Origin: Opacimonas sp014872805
GTDB lineage: Bacteria; Pseudomonadota; Gammaproteobacteria; Enterobacterales; Alteromonadaceae
DNA length: 64,000 nucleotides
NCBI GenBank assembly: GCA_014872805.1
Contig: WKFN01000009.1
Span: 1 to 64,000 of the forward strand
Reading direction: 5' to 3'
Shown here: positions 51,296-60,475 of the stretch, piece by piece
Layout: each line of letters begins with the position of its first letter
How positions within the stretch are numbered: position 1 is the stretch's first letter
The notes under the pieces: generated by a model
Databases searched by the model: none
The model's input: the letters and a program-made list of their open reading frames with translations, nothing else
Told to the model about the DNA's origin: nothing
Position numbers and translations under genes: made by a program

Positions 51296-52147
51296 ATGCG
51301 AATCTGGAAAACGTTATTTTGCGGCTTTATTGTTCAAATGCACTTTGTTGCTCAGGCAGCGGTGTGGGATATTAGGTATCCCAAGAATATCAATCATGAG
51401 ACCATTCATAATCAATACGCGATTGCTCTACTGGATCTCGCCTTACAAAAAACCGGTGTGCGCTATCGACTTCAGCAAACTGATAATGTGCTCACGCAAC
51501 AGCGCGCCATTCAACTGCTTTCGGATAATCGACAAATTAATGTGATGTGGTCGATGACCGATGTGGATCGAGAATCGCTGTTAACGCCAATCAGAGTCCC
51601 AATTTATAAAGGGTTAATAGGTTGGCGCGTGTTATTACTGCACGAGACTAACCAAAATCAGTTCGCACATTTGGGTCCGGACAGTATGCGAGAATTGACC
51701 TTAGTTCAAGGGTTAAATTGGCCGGATAATAAGATCTTACGCAGTAACGGCTTTAATGTTGTTAATGCCTCAGATCATCTTGAAGCATTCCAATTAATGC
51801 GCGATCGACAAGTCAGTTTATTTGCGCGTTCCGTGATCGAAGTATTAGATGAGTTAGGTAAGCCGGAATTAACGAACGGGCTCTTGCTAGAACCGAAGTA
51901 CGTTTTACAGTATCCCACTGCGGTCTATTTTTTCGTAAACCCTGGGGATCGAATTTTACGTCAATTAATCCAGCAGGGCTTAGAACAAGCCATCAAAGAC
52001 GGCACAATGGATGCGTTATTTGAACAGACTTATAAGAAATTACTCGCTAAAATTGAACTGACGGATCGCATCAAAATTCCATTAAAAAACCCACTGTTGC
52101 CAAAATCGACACCAGTGGGTGATATACCATTGTGGTATGTACAATAA
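51296..52147 (+). CDS. Periplasmic solute-binding-like protein (family 3 type)
   Basis: The 283-aa protein has an N-terminal signal (cleavage near AQA before AVWD) and the two-lobe pattern of extracellular binding proteins: YAIALLDLALQKTG early, FQLMRDRQVSLFARSVIEVLDEL in the middle, then YPTAVYFFVNPGDRILRQLIQQGLEQAIKDGTM. No permease or ATPase gene is adjacent, so it may be a sensor or an orphan binding protein, as with many such proteins in Alteromonadales. Ligand unknown. It converges on asnB with 4 bases between stops. Confidence 0.75.
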   Translation: MRIWKTLFCGFIVQMHFVAQAAVWDIRYPKNINHETIHNQYAIALLDLALQKTGVRYRLQQTDNVLTQQRAIQLLSDNRQINVMWSMTDVDRESLLTPIRVPIYKGLIGWRVLLLHETNQNQFAHLGPDSMRELTLVQGLNWPDNKILRSNGFNVVNASDHLEAFQLMRDRQVSLFARSVIEVLDELGKPELTNGLLLEPKYVLQYPTAVYFFVNPGDRILRQLIQQGLEQAIKDGTMDALFEQTYKKLLAKIELTDRIKIPLKNPLLPKSTPVGDIPLWYVQ

Positions 52148-52151
52148 GGGT

Positions 52152-53816
52152 TTATCCCTGGTGCACATCCTTCATTGAACGACCAGAAGGGTCAGCGTTG
52201 TTTAAGAAGCTCTCATCCCAAGCCAGGGCTTCAACCGTAGAACAGGCGATCGACTTACCACCCGGTACGCATTTCGCTGCACTTTCTTGTGGGAAGTAAC
52301 CTTCAAAGATAGTGCGATAATAATACCCTTCTTTGGTATCCGGTGTATTGGTTGGGAAACGGAATTCAGCATTAGCAAGTTGTTGGTCGCTGACCTCAGC
52401 ATCCACGAAATCGCGGATTGAATCGATCCACGAATAACCTACGCCATCGCCAAATTGTTCTTTTTGACGCCATAGTACTTCGTCTGGAAGATACGTATTG
52501 TCATCAAACGCCTTGCGTAAAATCCATTTTTCCATTTTGCCATCGATACACATTTTGTCTTGTGGGTTTAAGCGCATGGCAACATCGATGAAGTTTTTAT
52601 CTAAGAACGGAACGCGAGCTTCTACGCCCCATGCTGAAGTAGCTTTGTTCGCACGAGCACAATCAAACATGTGCAAACGATCGAGTTTACGAACCGTTTC
52701 TTCATGCAGTTCTTTGGCGTTAGGCGCTTTGTGGAAATACAAATATCCGCCAAAGATTTCGTCTGAACCTTCGCCAGAAAGCACCATTTTTATCCCCATA
52801 GCTTTGATTTTACGCGTCATCAAATACATCGGCGTCGCAGCGCGAATAGTCGTCACATCATACGTTTCAAGATGATAAATCACATCGCGGATCGCATCCA
52901 GGCCTTCTTGAATAGTAAAATGCACTTCGTGATGCACAGTGCCAATCATGTCAGCCACTTTTTGGGCAGCGACTAAATCTGGTGCGCCTTCTAGGCCAAC
53001 GGCAAATGAATGAAGGCGAGGCCACCATGCGTCAGATTGGCCATCATCTTCAACTCGTTTTGCAACATACTGGGCTGCTACGGCAGAGACCAATGATGAA
53101 TCCAAGCCACCTGATAGCAGTACAGCATAAGGTACATCAGACATTAGATGAGATTTGACTGCATCTTCAAAGGCTTTTTTCAAATCATCCAGATTGGTTG
53201 TGTTCTCTTTGACATTGTCATAGCTCATCCAATCGCGCTGATAGTATTTGACCAATTTGCCTTCACGACTATCGAGATAGTGTCCTGGCGGGAATTCTGA
53301 AATGGTTTTGCACACAGGAGCAAGTGCTTTCATTTCCGATGAAATATAAAAATTACCGTGCTCATCATAACCCGTGTACAACGGAATAATACCAATATGA
53401 TCACGAGCGATCAGATAAGAACCATTAGCTTGGTCATACAAAACAAAGGCAAACATGCCTTCTAGTTTATCAATAAACTGTGAGCCGTATTTTTGATACA
53501 GAGGAATAATGACCTCACAGTCTGATTTGGTCTTAAAGGCATAATCCGAAGCTTCTGCAGAAGCTAATGCTTTGTGATTATAGATTTCGCCGTTCACTGC
53601 TAAGATTTCGTTTTCAGAATCACTGATAAGAGGTTGTGCGCCGGTGTCGACATCCACAATGGCAAGGCGTTCGTGGCATAAGATAGCATTATTATTATTC
53701 CAAATACCTGACCAGTCTGGGCCGCGATGGCGAAGTAATTTGGCAAGCTCTAATGCTTGGGTACGTAATTCTGAGACATCGGTTTTGATGTCTAAGATCC
53801 CGAAAATACCACACAT
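52152..53816 (-). CDS. asnB: Asparagine synthetase B (glutamine-hydrolysing)
   Basis: The 554-aa protein has the N-terminal glutaminase domain with nucleophile Cys2 (MCGIFGI) and EIYNHKAL, and the C-terminal synthetase domain with the PP-loop VLLSGGLDSSLVSAV and GVEARVPFLDKNFID. It converts aspartate to asparagine using glutamine and ATP. Size equals E. coli AsnB. It is monocistronic, with 229 bases upstream. Confidence 0.97.
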   Translation of the reverse strand: MCGIFGILDIKTDVSELRTQALELAKLLRHRGPDWSGIWNNNNAILCHERLAIVDVDTGAQPLISDSENEILAVNGEIYNHKALASAEASDYAFKTKSDCEVIIPLYQKYGSQFIDKLEGMFAFVLYDQANGSYLIARDHIGIIPLYTGYDEHGNFYISSEMKALAPVCKTISEFPPGHYLDSREGKLVKYYQRDWMSYDNVKENTTNLDDLKKAFEDAVKSHLMSDVPYAVLLSGGLDSSLVSAVAAQYVAKRVEDDGQSDAWWPRLHSFAVGLEGAPDLVAAQKVADMIGTVHHEVHFTIQEGLDAIRDVIYHLETYDVTTIRAATPMYLMTRKIKAMGIKMVLSGEGSDEIFGGYLYFHKAPNAKELHEETVRKLDRLHMFDCARANKATSAWGVEARVPFLDKNFIDVAMRLNPQDKMCIDGKMEKWILRKAFDDNTYLPDEVLWRQKEQFGDGVGYSWIDSIRDFVDAEVSDQQLANAEFRFPTNTPDTKEGYYYRTIFEGYFPQESAAKCVPGGKSIACSTVEALAWDESFLNNADPSGRSMKDVHQG

Positions 53817-53994
53817 ATATAGGTTCTCTCTATGCTAAAAATAATGCTAAAAAAATATTGGTTACACGTATTTCTGTCGTTACGCTAGGTGCGTGGGAGG
53901 TGTAATTTATAAGTAGCGATTTTGGTATTGTTATTTTTGGCCCGCTAAGGGTGTTAATGTGCCAGTTTTGTGGAAAAAAGCAAGGGTAAATCAC

Positions 53995-54022
53995 AAAAAA
54001 GGCCGGAAACTCCGACCTTTTT
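53995..54022 (-). terminator. Terminator after the M28 peptidase gene
   Basis: AAAAAGGCCGGA-AAC-TCCGACCTTTTT forms a stem with one wobble; it lies 24 bases beyond the peptidase stop on the - strand and could also act on the + strand. Confidence 0.85.
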
Positions 54023-54045
54023 CATAGGAATGTCACATTCACTGA

Positions 54046-55707
54046 TTATTTGCGCTGAAATTCACTAGTTGCTGACCATTGTGGCCAAGTCTGCGCATTA
54101 GCAACCTGAACGGCAACGTCCATTAACATACGAGCATCTTCTTCCATACCGCTTGGGTCGATACTTTCACGGTACTGGTCGCATACTTGGTGGTAACATC
54201 CGCGTTGAATCACGTTGATTTTTTTGCGATAGGCTGCCACCTCTTCGTTCAGCGGTGTTGCACCGCCGTATGCATAAAGAGCCGGCACTCCTGCTTTGGC
54301 AAACGAAAAGTGATCTGAGCGATAATAGTAACCGGCTTCAGGGCGTGGTTCTTGCACTACCACACGACCTTGTTTCGTCGCGGCGGCGACGAGATATTGT
54401 TCTAGTTCTGATTTACCTTGGCCAACCACCGCAACATCTTGGGTTTGACCTAAGATATTCATCGCGTCAACGTTGATGTTGGCGACGGTTTTACTCAGTG
54501 GTACTACTGGGTTATTGGCATAGTATTTTGAGCCCAGTAAACCTTGTTCTTCCGCAGTTACAATTAGAAAACTGATCGAGCGTTTGGGGCGCTCTGATAA
54601 TTTTGCCAGTTGCTGTGCAATGGTGATCAAACCGGCTGTACCGGTCGCATTGTCGTGAAAGCCATTGTAGATTTGGTCACCTTCCAGCGAAGTATCTGTG
54701 CCTAAATGATCCCAATGCGCAGTAAAAATAACGTGTTCGTCAGGTAATTCACTGCCTAGTAATGTCGCTAAGAAATTGTAGCTGGTTGACGTTTCAAAGG
54801 TATTTTGTACTGATGCTGAAGCAGTCAGGCCTAACGCAGAATGGTATGGGCCTTGTAGTGCTTTGTCTTTTTCAGTCGCGAAGTCTTTACCGGCTTCTGC
54901 AAACACAGATTGCGCAGCCTCAAGACTTAACCAACCTTCAATCGCGACGCGAGAAGCGCCTTTATCCGGGTTAACCAAGCCGTATTGAGGTCCTGACCAA
55001 CTGTTCGCTACGACCGACCAACCATAAGAGGCAGGTTCAGTTTCATGTACAATCAGCGCTGCAGCGGCCCCTTGACGGCTAGCTTCTTCGTACTTGTAAC
55101 TCCAACGTCCGTAATAGGTCATGGTTTTACCCTCAAAAATCCCCGCATCAGGATTTTCAAAACCTGGATCATTAACTAAGATCACAACCGTTTTGCCAGT
55201 GACATCTAGGCCTTCATAATCGTTCCAATTATATTCTGGCGCATTCACACCATAGCCAACAAAGACCACCTCCGAATCGGAAACATCGATTTGCGCTTGC
55301 TCACGCTGCGAGCCAACAACCATGTTATCTTTATAGGTAAATGTTTGTTCGCCAATACTTAAAGAAGCATCTGGGCTCGCCGTAATGGAAATCAATTCCA
55401 CGGGTTGCAAGAAAGAATCGCCTTCTGTGGGCACTAAGCCGGCTTGAGTGAAATGTTCGGTCAAATACGCAAGGGTCTTTGTTTCACCTTCTGTCGCCGG
55501 TAAACGACCACCAAATTCATCTGAAGCCAGTACTTTAGCATGCTCAATGATGGTTTCGCCGCTTAGACTATTGTACGCATCGGCAAAGCTAACCGAAGCT
55601 TGGGATGGGTTTTGGGTTTGAGACGTGGTCTCGCGTTCTGCTTGGTTAGGTTGACATGCACTGAGTAGTAAGCAACACAATATAGCGGTTACAAAATGTC
55701 GTTTCAT
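54046..55707 (-). CDS. M28-family zinc peptidase, predicted lipoprotein
   Basis: The 553-aa protein has a lipoprotein signal ending LLLSAC (Cys18), an inserted PA domain in the middle (about 150-270, GYGVNAPEYNWNDYEGLDVTGKTVVI) and an M28 catalytic domain. Zinc ligands and catalytic residues appear in FTAHWDHLGTD, HDNATGTAGLI, VTAEEQGLLGSKYYA, NVDAMN and YYRSDHFSFAKAG. It is an aminopeptidase or carboxypeptidase-like enzyme of the periplasm or outer membrane, probably for peptide scavenging. Monocistronic. Confidence 0.93.
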   Translation of the reverse strand: MKRHFVTAILCCLLLSACQPNQAERETTSQTQNPSQASVSFADAYNSLSGETIIEHAKVLASDEFGGRLPATEGETKTLAYLTEHFTQAGLVPTEGDSFLQPVELISITASPDASLSIGEQTFTYKDNMVVGSQREQAQIDVSDSEVVFVGYGVNAPEYNWNDYEGLDVTGKTVVILVNDPGFENPDAGIFEGKTMTYYGRWSYKYEEASRQGAAAALIVHETEPASYGWSVVANSWSGPQYGLVNPDKGASRVAIEGWLSLEAAQSVFAEAGKDFATEKDKALQGPYHSALGLTASASVQNTFETSTSYNFLATLLGSELPDEHVIFTAHWDHLGTDTSLEGDQIYNGFHDNATGTAGLITIAQQLAKLSERPKRSISFLIVTAEEQGLLGSKYYANNPVVPLSKTVANINVDAMNILGQTQDVAVVGQGKSELEQYLVAAATKQGRVVVQEPRPEAGYYYRSDHFSFAKAGVPALYAYGGATPLNEEVAAYRKKINVIQRGCYHQVCDQYRESIDPSGMEEDARMLMDVAVQVANAQTWPQWSATSEFQRK

Positions 55708-55767
55708 TATTATTCTTCCTTTTTCTTAAAGAGCGCGAAGTATACCAATAACTTGTTCTTTTCCCAA

Positions 55768-55806
55768 AAAAAGGCCGAGTATCTCAGTGAGAGCACTCGG
55801 CTATTT
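55768..55806 (-). terminator. Terminator after the Yip1-family gene
   Basis: On the - strand AGCCGAGT pairs with ACTCGGCC around an internal GCTCTCACTGAGAT loop that can itself pair, followed by seven T. Confidence 0.85.
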
Positions 55807-55821
55807 AAAGGAATAATAAAA

Positions 55822-56532
55822 TTAGAAAACCAAGAACAATGCCCAAACACCGTAAATGACAACATAAGGTAATGCAGCAAGCACTAGGCACTTATTAAAA
55901 TCGAAGCGCGTCCATGTACCGATAGCAACCGCTGCAATGTAGTAGTTCCAAATCATCTCAAGTCTGACAGAGGTAGCAAAGTTGAACCATGTAGAGTCTA
56001 AACCAATATTAAACACATTCGCGATTGAAGTTGATGACGCTAAGGAAGGATGGATCTGACCGCTAGCATCACCAAGTAAGATCATCAAAATAGAAATCAC
56101 CGCACCGATAATCGTCGGCAGACCTATCCACCAACACGCGCCGTACCAATCCGTAAAACCCGCTAAGTTTTCTTCGTCTGAACCGGTTACTGCTTTGTAG
56201 TAAATAGCAATAATAGCAGTAATGACAATCATAGCTAGAACGGAACCAATCGGAACGTACATTGCGATATCAGCAGTTTGAGTAAAAGACAACGCCGTTT
56301 CGATTTCTGCAGGACTCAAATCTCTTAAATCGGGAGAGGTTTTCAGTAATGTGTGATAGTACTCTTGGTCGACCGATGCAAAATATAAATAACCTGGTAA
56401 TGAACCGATGATTGCGGTCAGAATAAAGGGGATCCATGACCAGTTATTGTGCGTCTTTAACGCTTCAAAAACAGCGCGAGGGCGAACAAATACCTCACTA
56501 CAGGCCTGGATTGGGTTGGTCACTTCTGACAT
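55822..56532 (-). CDS. Yip1-domain membrane protein
   Basis: The 236-aa protein starts with the family's cytoplasmic motif NPIQACSEVFVRPRAVFEAL. Five hydrophobic segments follow (about 31-50, 85-110, 128-152, 190-210, 215-234). The bacterial YIP1 family has no settled function. It is divergent from the ABC exporter genes with 163 bases between. Confidence 0.82.
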   Translation of the reverse strand: MSEVTNPIQACSEVFVRPRAVFEALKTHNNWSWIPFILTAIIGSLPGYLYFASVDQEYYHTLLKTSPDLRDLSPAEIETALSFTQTADIAMYVPIGSVLAMIVITAIIAIYYKAVTGSDEENLAGFTDWYGACWWIGLPTIIGAVISILMILLGDASGQIHPSLASSTSIANVFNIGLDSTWFNFATSVRLEMIWNYYIAAVAIGTWTRFDFNKCLVLAALPYVVIYGVWALFLVF

Positions 56533-56695
56533 AGGAATTCCTTAAATCGTTGTTATACAAACAACCTTATACTATTTGTTTAACCTGTGCCGATGTAAAT
56601 TGTAATAAAGTTTGTAAATCGCTATAAATATTAAGATTTTACGCTACTATAAACTCATCACTTAAAGCGTGAAACACGACAATAAGGAACCGTGT

Positions 56696-57466
56696 ATGAT
56701 TGAAATCTCGCATTTGGCTAAGAAATTCAAAGTCGAAAATCCCAAAAAGCTCAGTGAGCAAGAGCGCAAAGACCCACGTTTACAAGGCAAGTTTTTTCAT
56801 TCGGTTCAAGACGTGAATTTTATGTGCGATCACGGCCAAGTTCTCGGTTTACTCGGCCCAAACGGGGCTGGCAAAACCACCACGTTACGCATGTTATCGA
56901 CTGCTCTCGCGCCAGACGGAGGCAGCATCACAATCAATGGTGTGGATGTCTTGGCCAACCCGTTGATTGCACGCCAAAAAATTGGCTTCCTTTCCGGTTC
57001 AACTGGATTGTATGGACGCTTAAGCGGTCGTGAAAATATCGCGTATTTTGGTCGCTTACATGGGATGAATGAAGCAGCCATCGCCAACAAGATCGACGAA
57101 CTGACTGAGCTGCTCGATTTATCCACCTTTTTAGAGCGCCGCAGTGAAAATTTTTCTACCGGTATGAAACAACGTATTTCGATTGCGCGCGCCGTCGTCC
57201 ATGACCCGGAAGTGGTTATTTTGGACGAACCCACAACTGGGCTAGATATCATGGCGACACAGACAGTAATTGAATTCATCAAAAGGTTAAAAGAAAAGCA
57301 AGTGCCTGTGATTTTTTCAACGCATCACTTGGATGAAGTGGAACAATTATGCGATACCGTGACCGTCATAGATGAAGGGCGTACCAAGTACAATGGAGAC
57401 ATTGAGTCGTTTGCGGGGTTGTCAGGTAAAACATTACACGATTCATTTATGGTTAGCATCAGGTAG
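56696..57466 (+). CDS. natA: ABC exporter ATP-binding protein (NatA-like)
   Basis: From ATG 56696 the protein has 256 residues with Walker A LLGPNGAGKTTTLRML, signature FSTGMKQRISIARAVVHDP and Walker B VVILDEPTTGLD, then the H-loop His (FSTHHLDEVEQL). The sequence ILGPNG...GLDIMATQTVIEFIKR is close to NatA-type sodium-export ATPases. An in-frame GTG 27 bases upstream lacks a good ribosome site, while AAGGAA precedes the chosen ATG. The permease follows after 11 bases. Confidence 0.9.
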   Translation: MIEISHLAKKFKVENPKKLSEQERKDPRLQGKFFHSVQDVNFMCDHGQVLGLLGPNGAGKTTTLRMLSTALAPDGGSITINGVDVLANPLIARQKIGFLSGSTGLYGRLSGRENIAYFGRLHGMNEAAIANKIDELTELLDLSTFLERRSENFSTGMKQRISIARAVVHDPEVVILDEPTTGLDIMATQTVIEFIKRLKEKQVPVIFSTHHLDEVEQLCDTVTVIDEGRTKYNGDIESFAGLSGKTLHDSFMVSIR

Positions 57467-57477
57467 GAGATAAGGAC

Positions 57478-58683
57478 ATGTGGTTAGTATTTAAAAAAGA
57501 AGTCATCGAACTATTGCGAGACCGTAAAACCCTGTTTTTTATGATTGCGTTGCCGTTATTGTTCTTCCCAATTATCTTTGGAGGAATGTTTTATTTTTCC
57601 GGTAAGGCCATTCAAGAAGCGCAAGAAAAGACGTTGAACTTTGCTGTGATCGGTGGCGAGTTTGCTCCGAATCTGACCGACCAGCTGAGTGCTAGAGATG
57701 ATTTAACTCTAGTAAAAACCACATTAAAAGGTGATGACGAAACGGCGATCAAAGATTTTGTAAAGACTGAAAAAGTAGATTTTGTGTTAGTGGTACCGGC
57801 AACCTTTAGCAATGATGTGCTCACCAGTGGTCAGCAAAGGATCATGCTGTATCTCAATGATGCGGGTCTTAATATGGTGCAACGCCGGGTCAATGAAGTC
57901 GTCAAAGAGATTGAAAATACCAACCAGCAATCTGCGTTTATCACCTTGGGCGTCAGTGAGGCCATTCAAAAGGGGTTACTCAATCCTATAGTGATTGAAA
58001 AAGTCTCAACTGCTGATAAACGCGAGGATTTGGGTGAGAAAATCGGTGGGTTTATTCCGTATTTGGTTTTTATTTTATGTTTACAAGGCGCCATGCTCCC
58101 TGCGACGGACATAGGAGCCGGGGAAAAAGAACGAGGCACACTCGAGACATTGTTGATCACGCCCATCCCAAGACGAGATTTGGTCATGGGAAAATTCTTC
58201 ACTATTGCGTTTGCAGGGGTGACCTCTGCGATGGTCACCATAGGCAGTATGTTTGTTTGGGGCGTACTGCTTGCGCAAGGCATGGCAATTAAACTCATTA
58301 CGGAATTTATGGGGGCAATTAGCCCGATCGATTTTGTGTTGATGTTTTTGATGCTAGTGCCCGTGGTAGCGATTTTTGCTTCGTTGTTGCTCAGTTTATC
58401 CATCTATGCTCGAAGCTTTAAAGAAGCACAAGGGTATATGACGCCGCTCGTGTTCCTAACGATTATTCCCATAATCATCGCGTTGTTACCTGGAATTGAG
58501 CTTAAAGGGGTATATGCCTGGATCCCACTGACAAACGTCGCGCTTGCGATGAAAGAGCTGATCAAAGGTACCATGGATTATATGGCACTTATTCCGATTT
58601 TTGTTTCGACCAGCGTGATTGCAGGACTATTGATTGCGTTTTGCGTGTACTGGTTTAAGCGTGAGAAGGTACTGTTTAGGTAA
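57478..58683 (+). CDS. natB: ABC exporter permease (NatB-like, ABC2 type)
   Basis: The 401-aa protein has one N-terminal helix (about 17-38), a large extracytoplasmic domain (about 40-190) and a C-terminal block of five or six helices with LPATDIGAGEKERGTLETLLITPIPR, the ABC2/NatB signature. With the preceding ATPase it forms an exporter; sodium is the known substrate of NatAB, but this is by family only. Confidence 0.88.
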   Translation: MWLVFKKEVIELLRDRKTLFFMIALPLLFFPIIFGGMFYFSGKAIQEAQEKTLNFAVIGGEFAPNLTDQLSARDDLTLVKTTLKGDDETAIKDFVKTEKVDFVLVVPATFSNDVLTSGQQRIMLYLNDAGLNMVQRRVNEVVKEIENTNQQSAFITLGVSEAIQKGLLNPIVIEKVSTADKREDLGEKIGGFIPYLVFILCLQGAMLPATDIGAGEKERGTLETLLITPIPRRDLVMGKFFTIAFAGVTSAMVTIGSMFVWGVLLAQGMAIKLITEFMGAISPIDFVLMFLMLVPVVAIFASLLLSLSIYARSFKEAQGYMTPLVFLTIIPIIIALLPGIELKGVYAWIPLTNVALAMKELIKGTMDYMALIPIFVSTSVIAGLLIAFCVYWFKREKVLFR

Positions 58684-58722
58684 ATTCCAAAAAACTCAAC
58701 ACTTATAAGTTTTTGAAATAAG

Positions 58723-58807
58723 CAAATAACTTTTGTAAATTATTTGTTATTGGTATGTTTGCTTAAAACCAAATAATATATCTAATATGATTTAGTTATT
58801 TGGTTTT
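58723..58807. promoter_or_regulatory. Paired inverted repeats upstream of the sulfide-detoxification operon
   Basis: The half-site CAAATAA/TTATTTG occurs four times in 85 bp. IR1 is CAAATAA-N10-TTATTTG (58723-58746). IR2 is AAAACCAAATAA-N19-TTATTTGGTTTT (58765-58807), a perfect 12-bp inverted repeat ending two bases before the TauE-like ATG. IR2 could be an operator over the promoter or leader. No regulator gene is adjacent in the window, so the protein that binds it is unknown. Confidence 0.65.
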
Positions 58808-58809
58808 TT

Positions 58810-59592
58810 ATGGAATTTTTTGGCTATATTGCAGCTGTTTTTATGGGAATGGTATTGGGTGTCATCGGTGGCGGTGGCTCGATACTAACTGTGCCCATCC
58901 TTGTTTATCTAATGGGCGTCAATGCGACGATCGCAACAGGATACTCTTTGATCATCGTTGGCTTGACGGCAGCATTTGGAGCATTTCGTTACTTTAAACA
59001 AGGTTTAATCGATTTTAAACCGGCTTTAATTTTTGCAATTCCCTCTATTTTAGCGGTCTATGCCACCCGCGCTTTCTTAGTTCCGGCTATACCCGAAGTC
59101 ATCTATGATGGCGTGTTTTTGGTCACCAAAGACCTCATGATTATGGTGCTCTTTGGCATCCTAATGGTGATGTCCGCGGTCATGATGTTGCGGAATGCCA
59201 AACAGCTCACGCCAACCGGTAAACCGCAATCGGCGATTTTAATTGTGTTTGAAGGTTCTGTTGTGGGCGTGGCTACTGGGCTACTTGGCGCAGGAGGAGG
59301 CTTCTTAATCATTCCAGCCTTGGTCTTGTTGATGGGCATGGAAATGAAAAAAGCCGTTGCCGCATCACTGTTTATCATAGCTCTGAAATCCATCATTGGC
59401 TTTGGCGGGGATCTCCAAGCAGGCATCGCACTCGATGTTCAACTAATCGGCAGTTTAATTTTGTGCACATTGTTGGGCATGTTTCTCGCAACAAAAATTG
59501 CAGATAGATTTGATGGAAAAAAACTGCAAAAAAGCTTCGCCTATTTCACCTTGACCATCGCCGTCATCATTTTTGCTAAAGAATTACTGTAA
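58810..59592 (+). CDS. TauE/SafE-family sulfite/sulfur-anion exporter
   Basis: The 260-aa protein has eight predicted helices and the Gly-rich family motifs GVIGGGGSILTVPILVYLMG near the start and GLLGAGGGFLIIPALVLLMG in the second half. Family members move sulfite, thiosulfate or sulfoacetate. Its place before a persulfide-dioxygenase-like enzyme and an SQR suggests export of sulfite or thiosulfate from sulfide oxidation. The ATG gives the usual N-terminus; 13 bases separate it from the next gene. Confidence 0.9.
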   Translation: MEFFGYIAAVFMGMVLGVIGGGGSILTVPILVYLMGVNATIATGYSLIIVGLTAAFGAFRYFKQGLIDFKPALIFAIPSILAVYATRAFLVPAIPEVIYDGVFLVTKDLMIMVLFGILMVMSAVMMLRNAKQLTPTGKPQSAILIVFEGSVVGVATGLLGAGGGFLIIPALVLLMGMEMKKAVAASLFIIALKSIIGFGGDLQAGIALDVQLIGSLILCTLLGMFLATKIADRFDGKKLQKSFAYFTLTIAVIIFAKELL

Positions 59593-59605
59593 AGGAGCAC
59601 TGAAT

Positions 59606-60466
59606 ATGTATGTAAAAACGTTTCACGACCCAGATACTGCGACATTTACGCACATAGTCGTTGATGAATCGACCGCAAAATGTGCAGTGATTGACTCAGT
59701 ACTAGATTACGACCATTTTGCTGGGACTGTCAAAACAGATAGTGCTGATCAGGTCATTGATTACATTCGAACGAATAATCTAAAAAATGAGTGGATCCTA
59801 GAAAGTCATATTCATGCCGACCACATTACCGCTTCGTCTTATTTAAAAACGCACATTGGTGGTCAGACCGCCATGAGCAAAAGAATCAAAGAAGTACTGG
59901 AAATTTGGGTACCCATGTTTGATAGCAGTGAGGATACGCCAATTTCAGGAGAGCAATTTGATCGACTCCTAGATGAAGGTGATGAAATATCGATTGGCTC
60001 AATCACGCTTGAAACTTGGCTTACCCCTGGCCACACACCGGCTTGTGCGAGTTATTATTGTGCCGAACACAATGCAATTTTTGTTGGTGACACCATATTT
60101 GCTCCACATCTTGGTACTGCTCGCTGTGATTTTCCTGGGGGCAGTGCAGCGGATTTGTTTAAGACGGTTCAGCGTTTTTATACCTTACCTGATGAGACCA
60201 TTGTGTATCTTTGCCATGATTACCCGAAGGATGGCGACTCTCCACTTGAGTCAATTACCATTGGTGAACAAAAACGCACCAATAAACAAATTCAGCCCGA
60301 TACTGAGTTTTCTGAATATGTTGCCAAGCGCGAAGCACGAGATGCAACCCTTTCAGTGCCTAAGTTACTGTATCCATCGATTCAAACGAATCTGCGTTTG
60401 GGGGAATTTGGTGTGAAATCCAAAAATGGTTTGCAGTACATCAAAATTCCAATCAATGCGTTATAG
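59606..60466 (+). CDS. Metallo-beta-lactamase-fold hydrolase (persulfide dioxygenase / Blh-like)
   Basis: From ATG 59606 (AGGAG upstream) the protein has 286 residues. The metal motif HIHADH (His68, His70, Asp72, His73) is followed by HTPACASYY, FVGDTIFAPHLGTARCDFPGGSA and YLCHDYPKD, the ETHE1/Blh pattern. Such proteins oxidise glutathione persulfide to sulfite with one iron. Position between a TauE exporter and an SQR fusion supports that role. In BigR-type operons Blh often carries a DUF442 domain, which here sits on the next gene instead. An earlier in-frame start overlapping the permease is rejected. Confidence 0.88.
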   Translation: MYVKTFHDPDTATFTHIVVDESTAKCAVIDSVLDYDHFAGTVKTDSADQVIDYIRTNNLKNEWILESHIHADHITASSYLKTHIGGQTAMSKRIKEVLEIWVPMFDSSEDTPISGEQFDRLLDEGDEISIGSITLETWLTPGHTPACASYYCAEHNAIFVGDTIFAPHLGTARCDFPGGSAADLFKTVQRFYTLPDETIVYLCHDYPKDGDSPLESITIGEQKRTNKQIQPDTEFSEYVAKREARDATLSVPKLLYPSIQTNLRLGEFGVKSKNGLQYIKIPINAL

Positions 60467-60475
60467 GAGCCAAAC

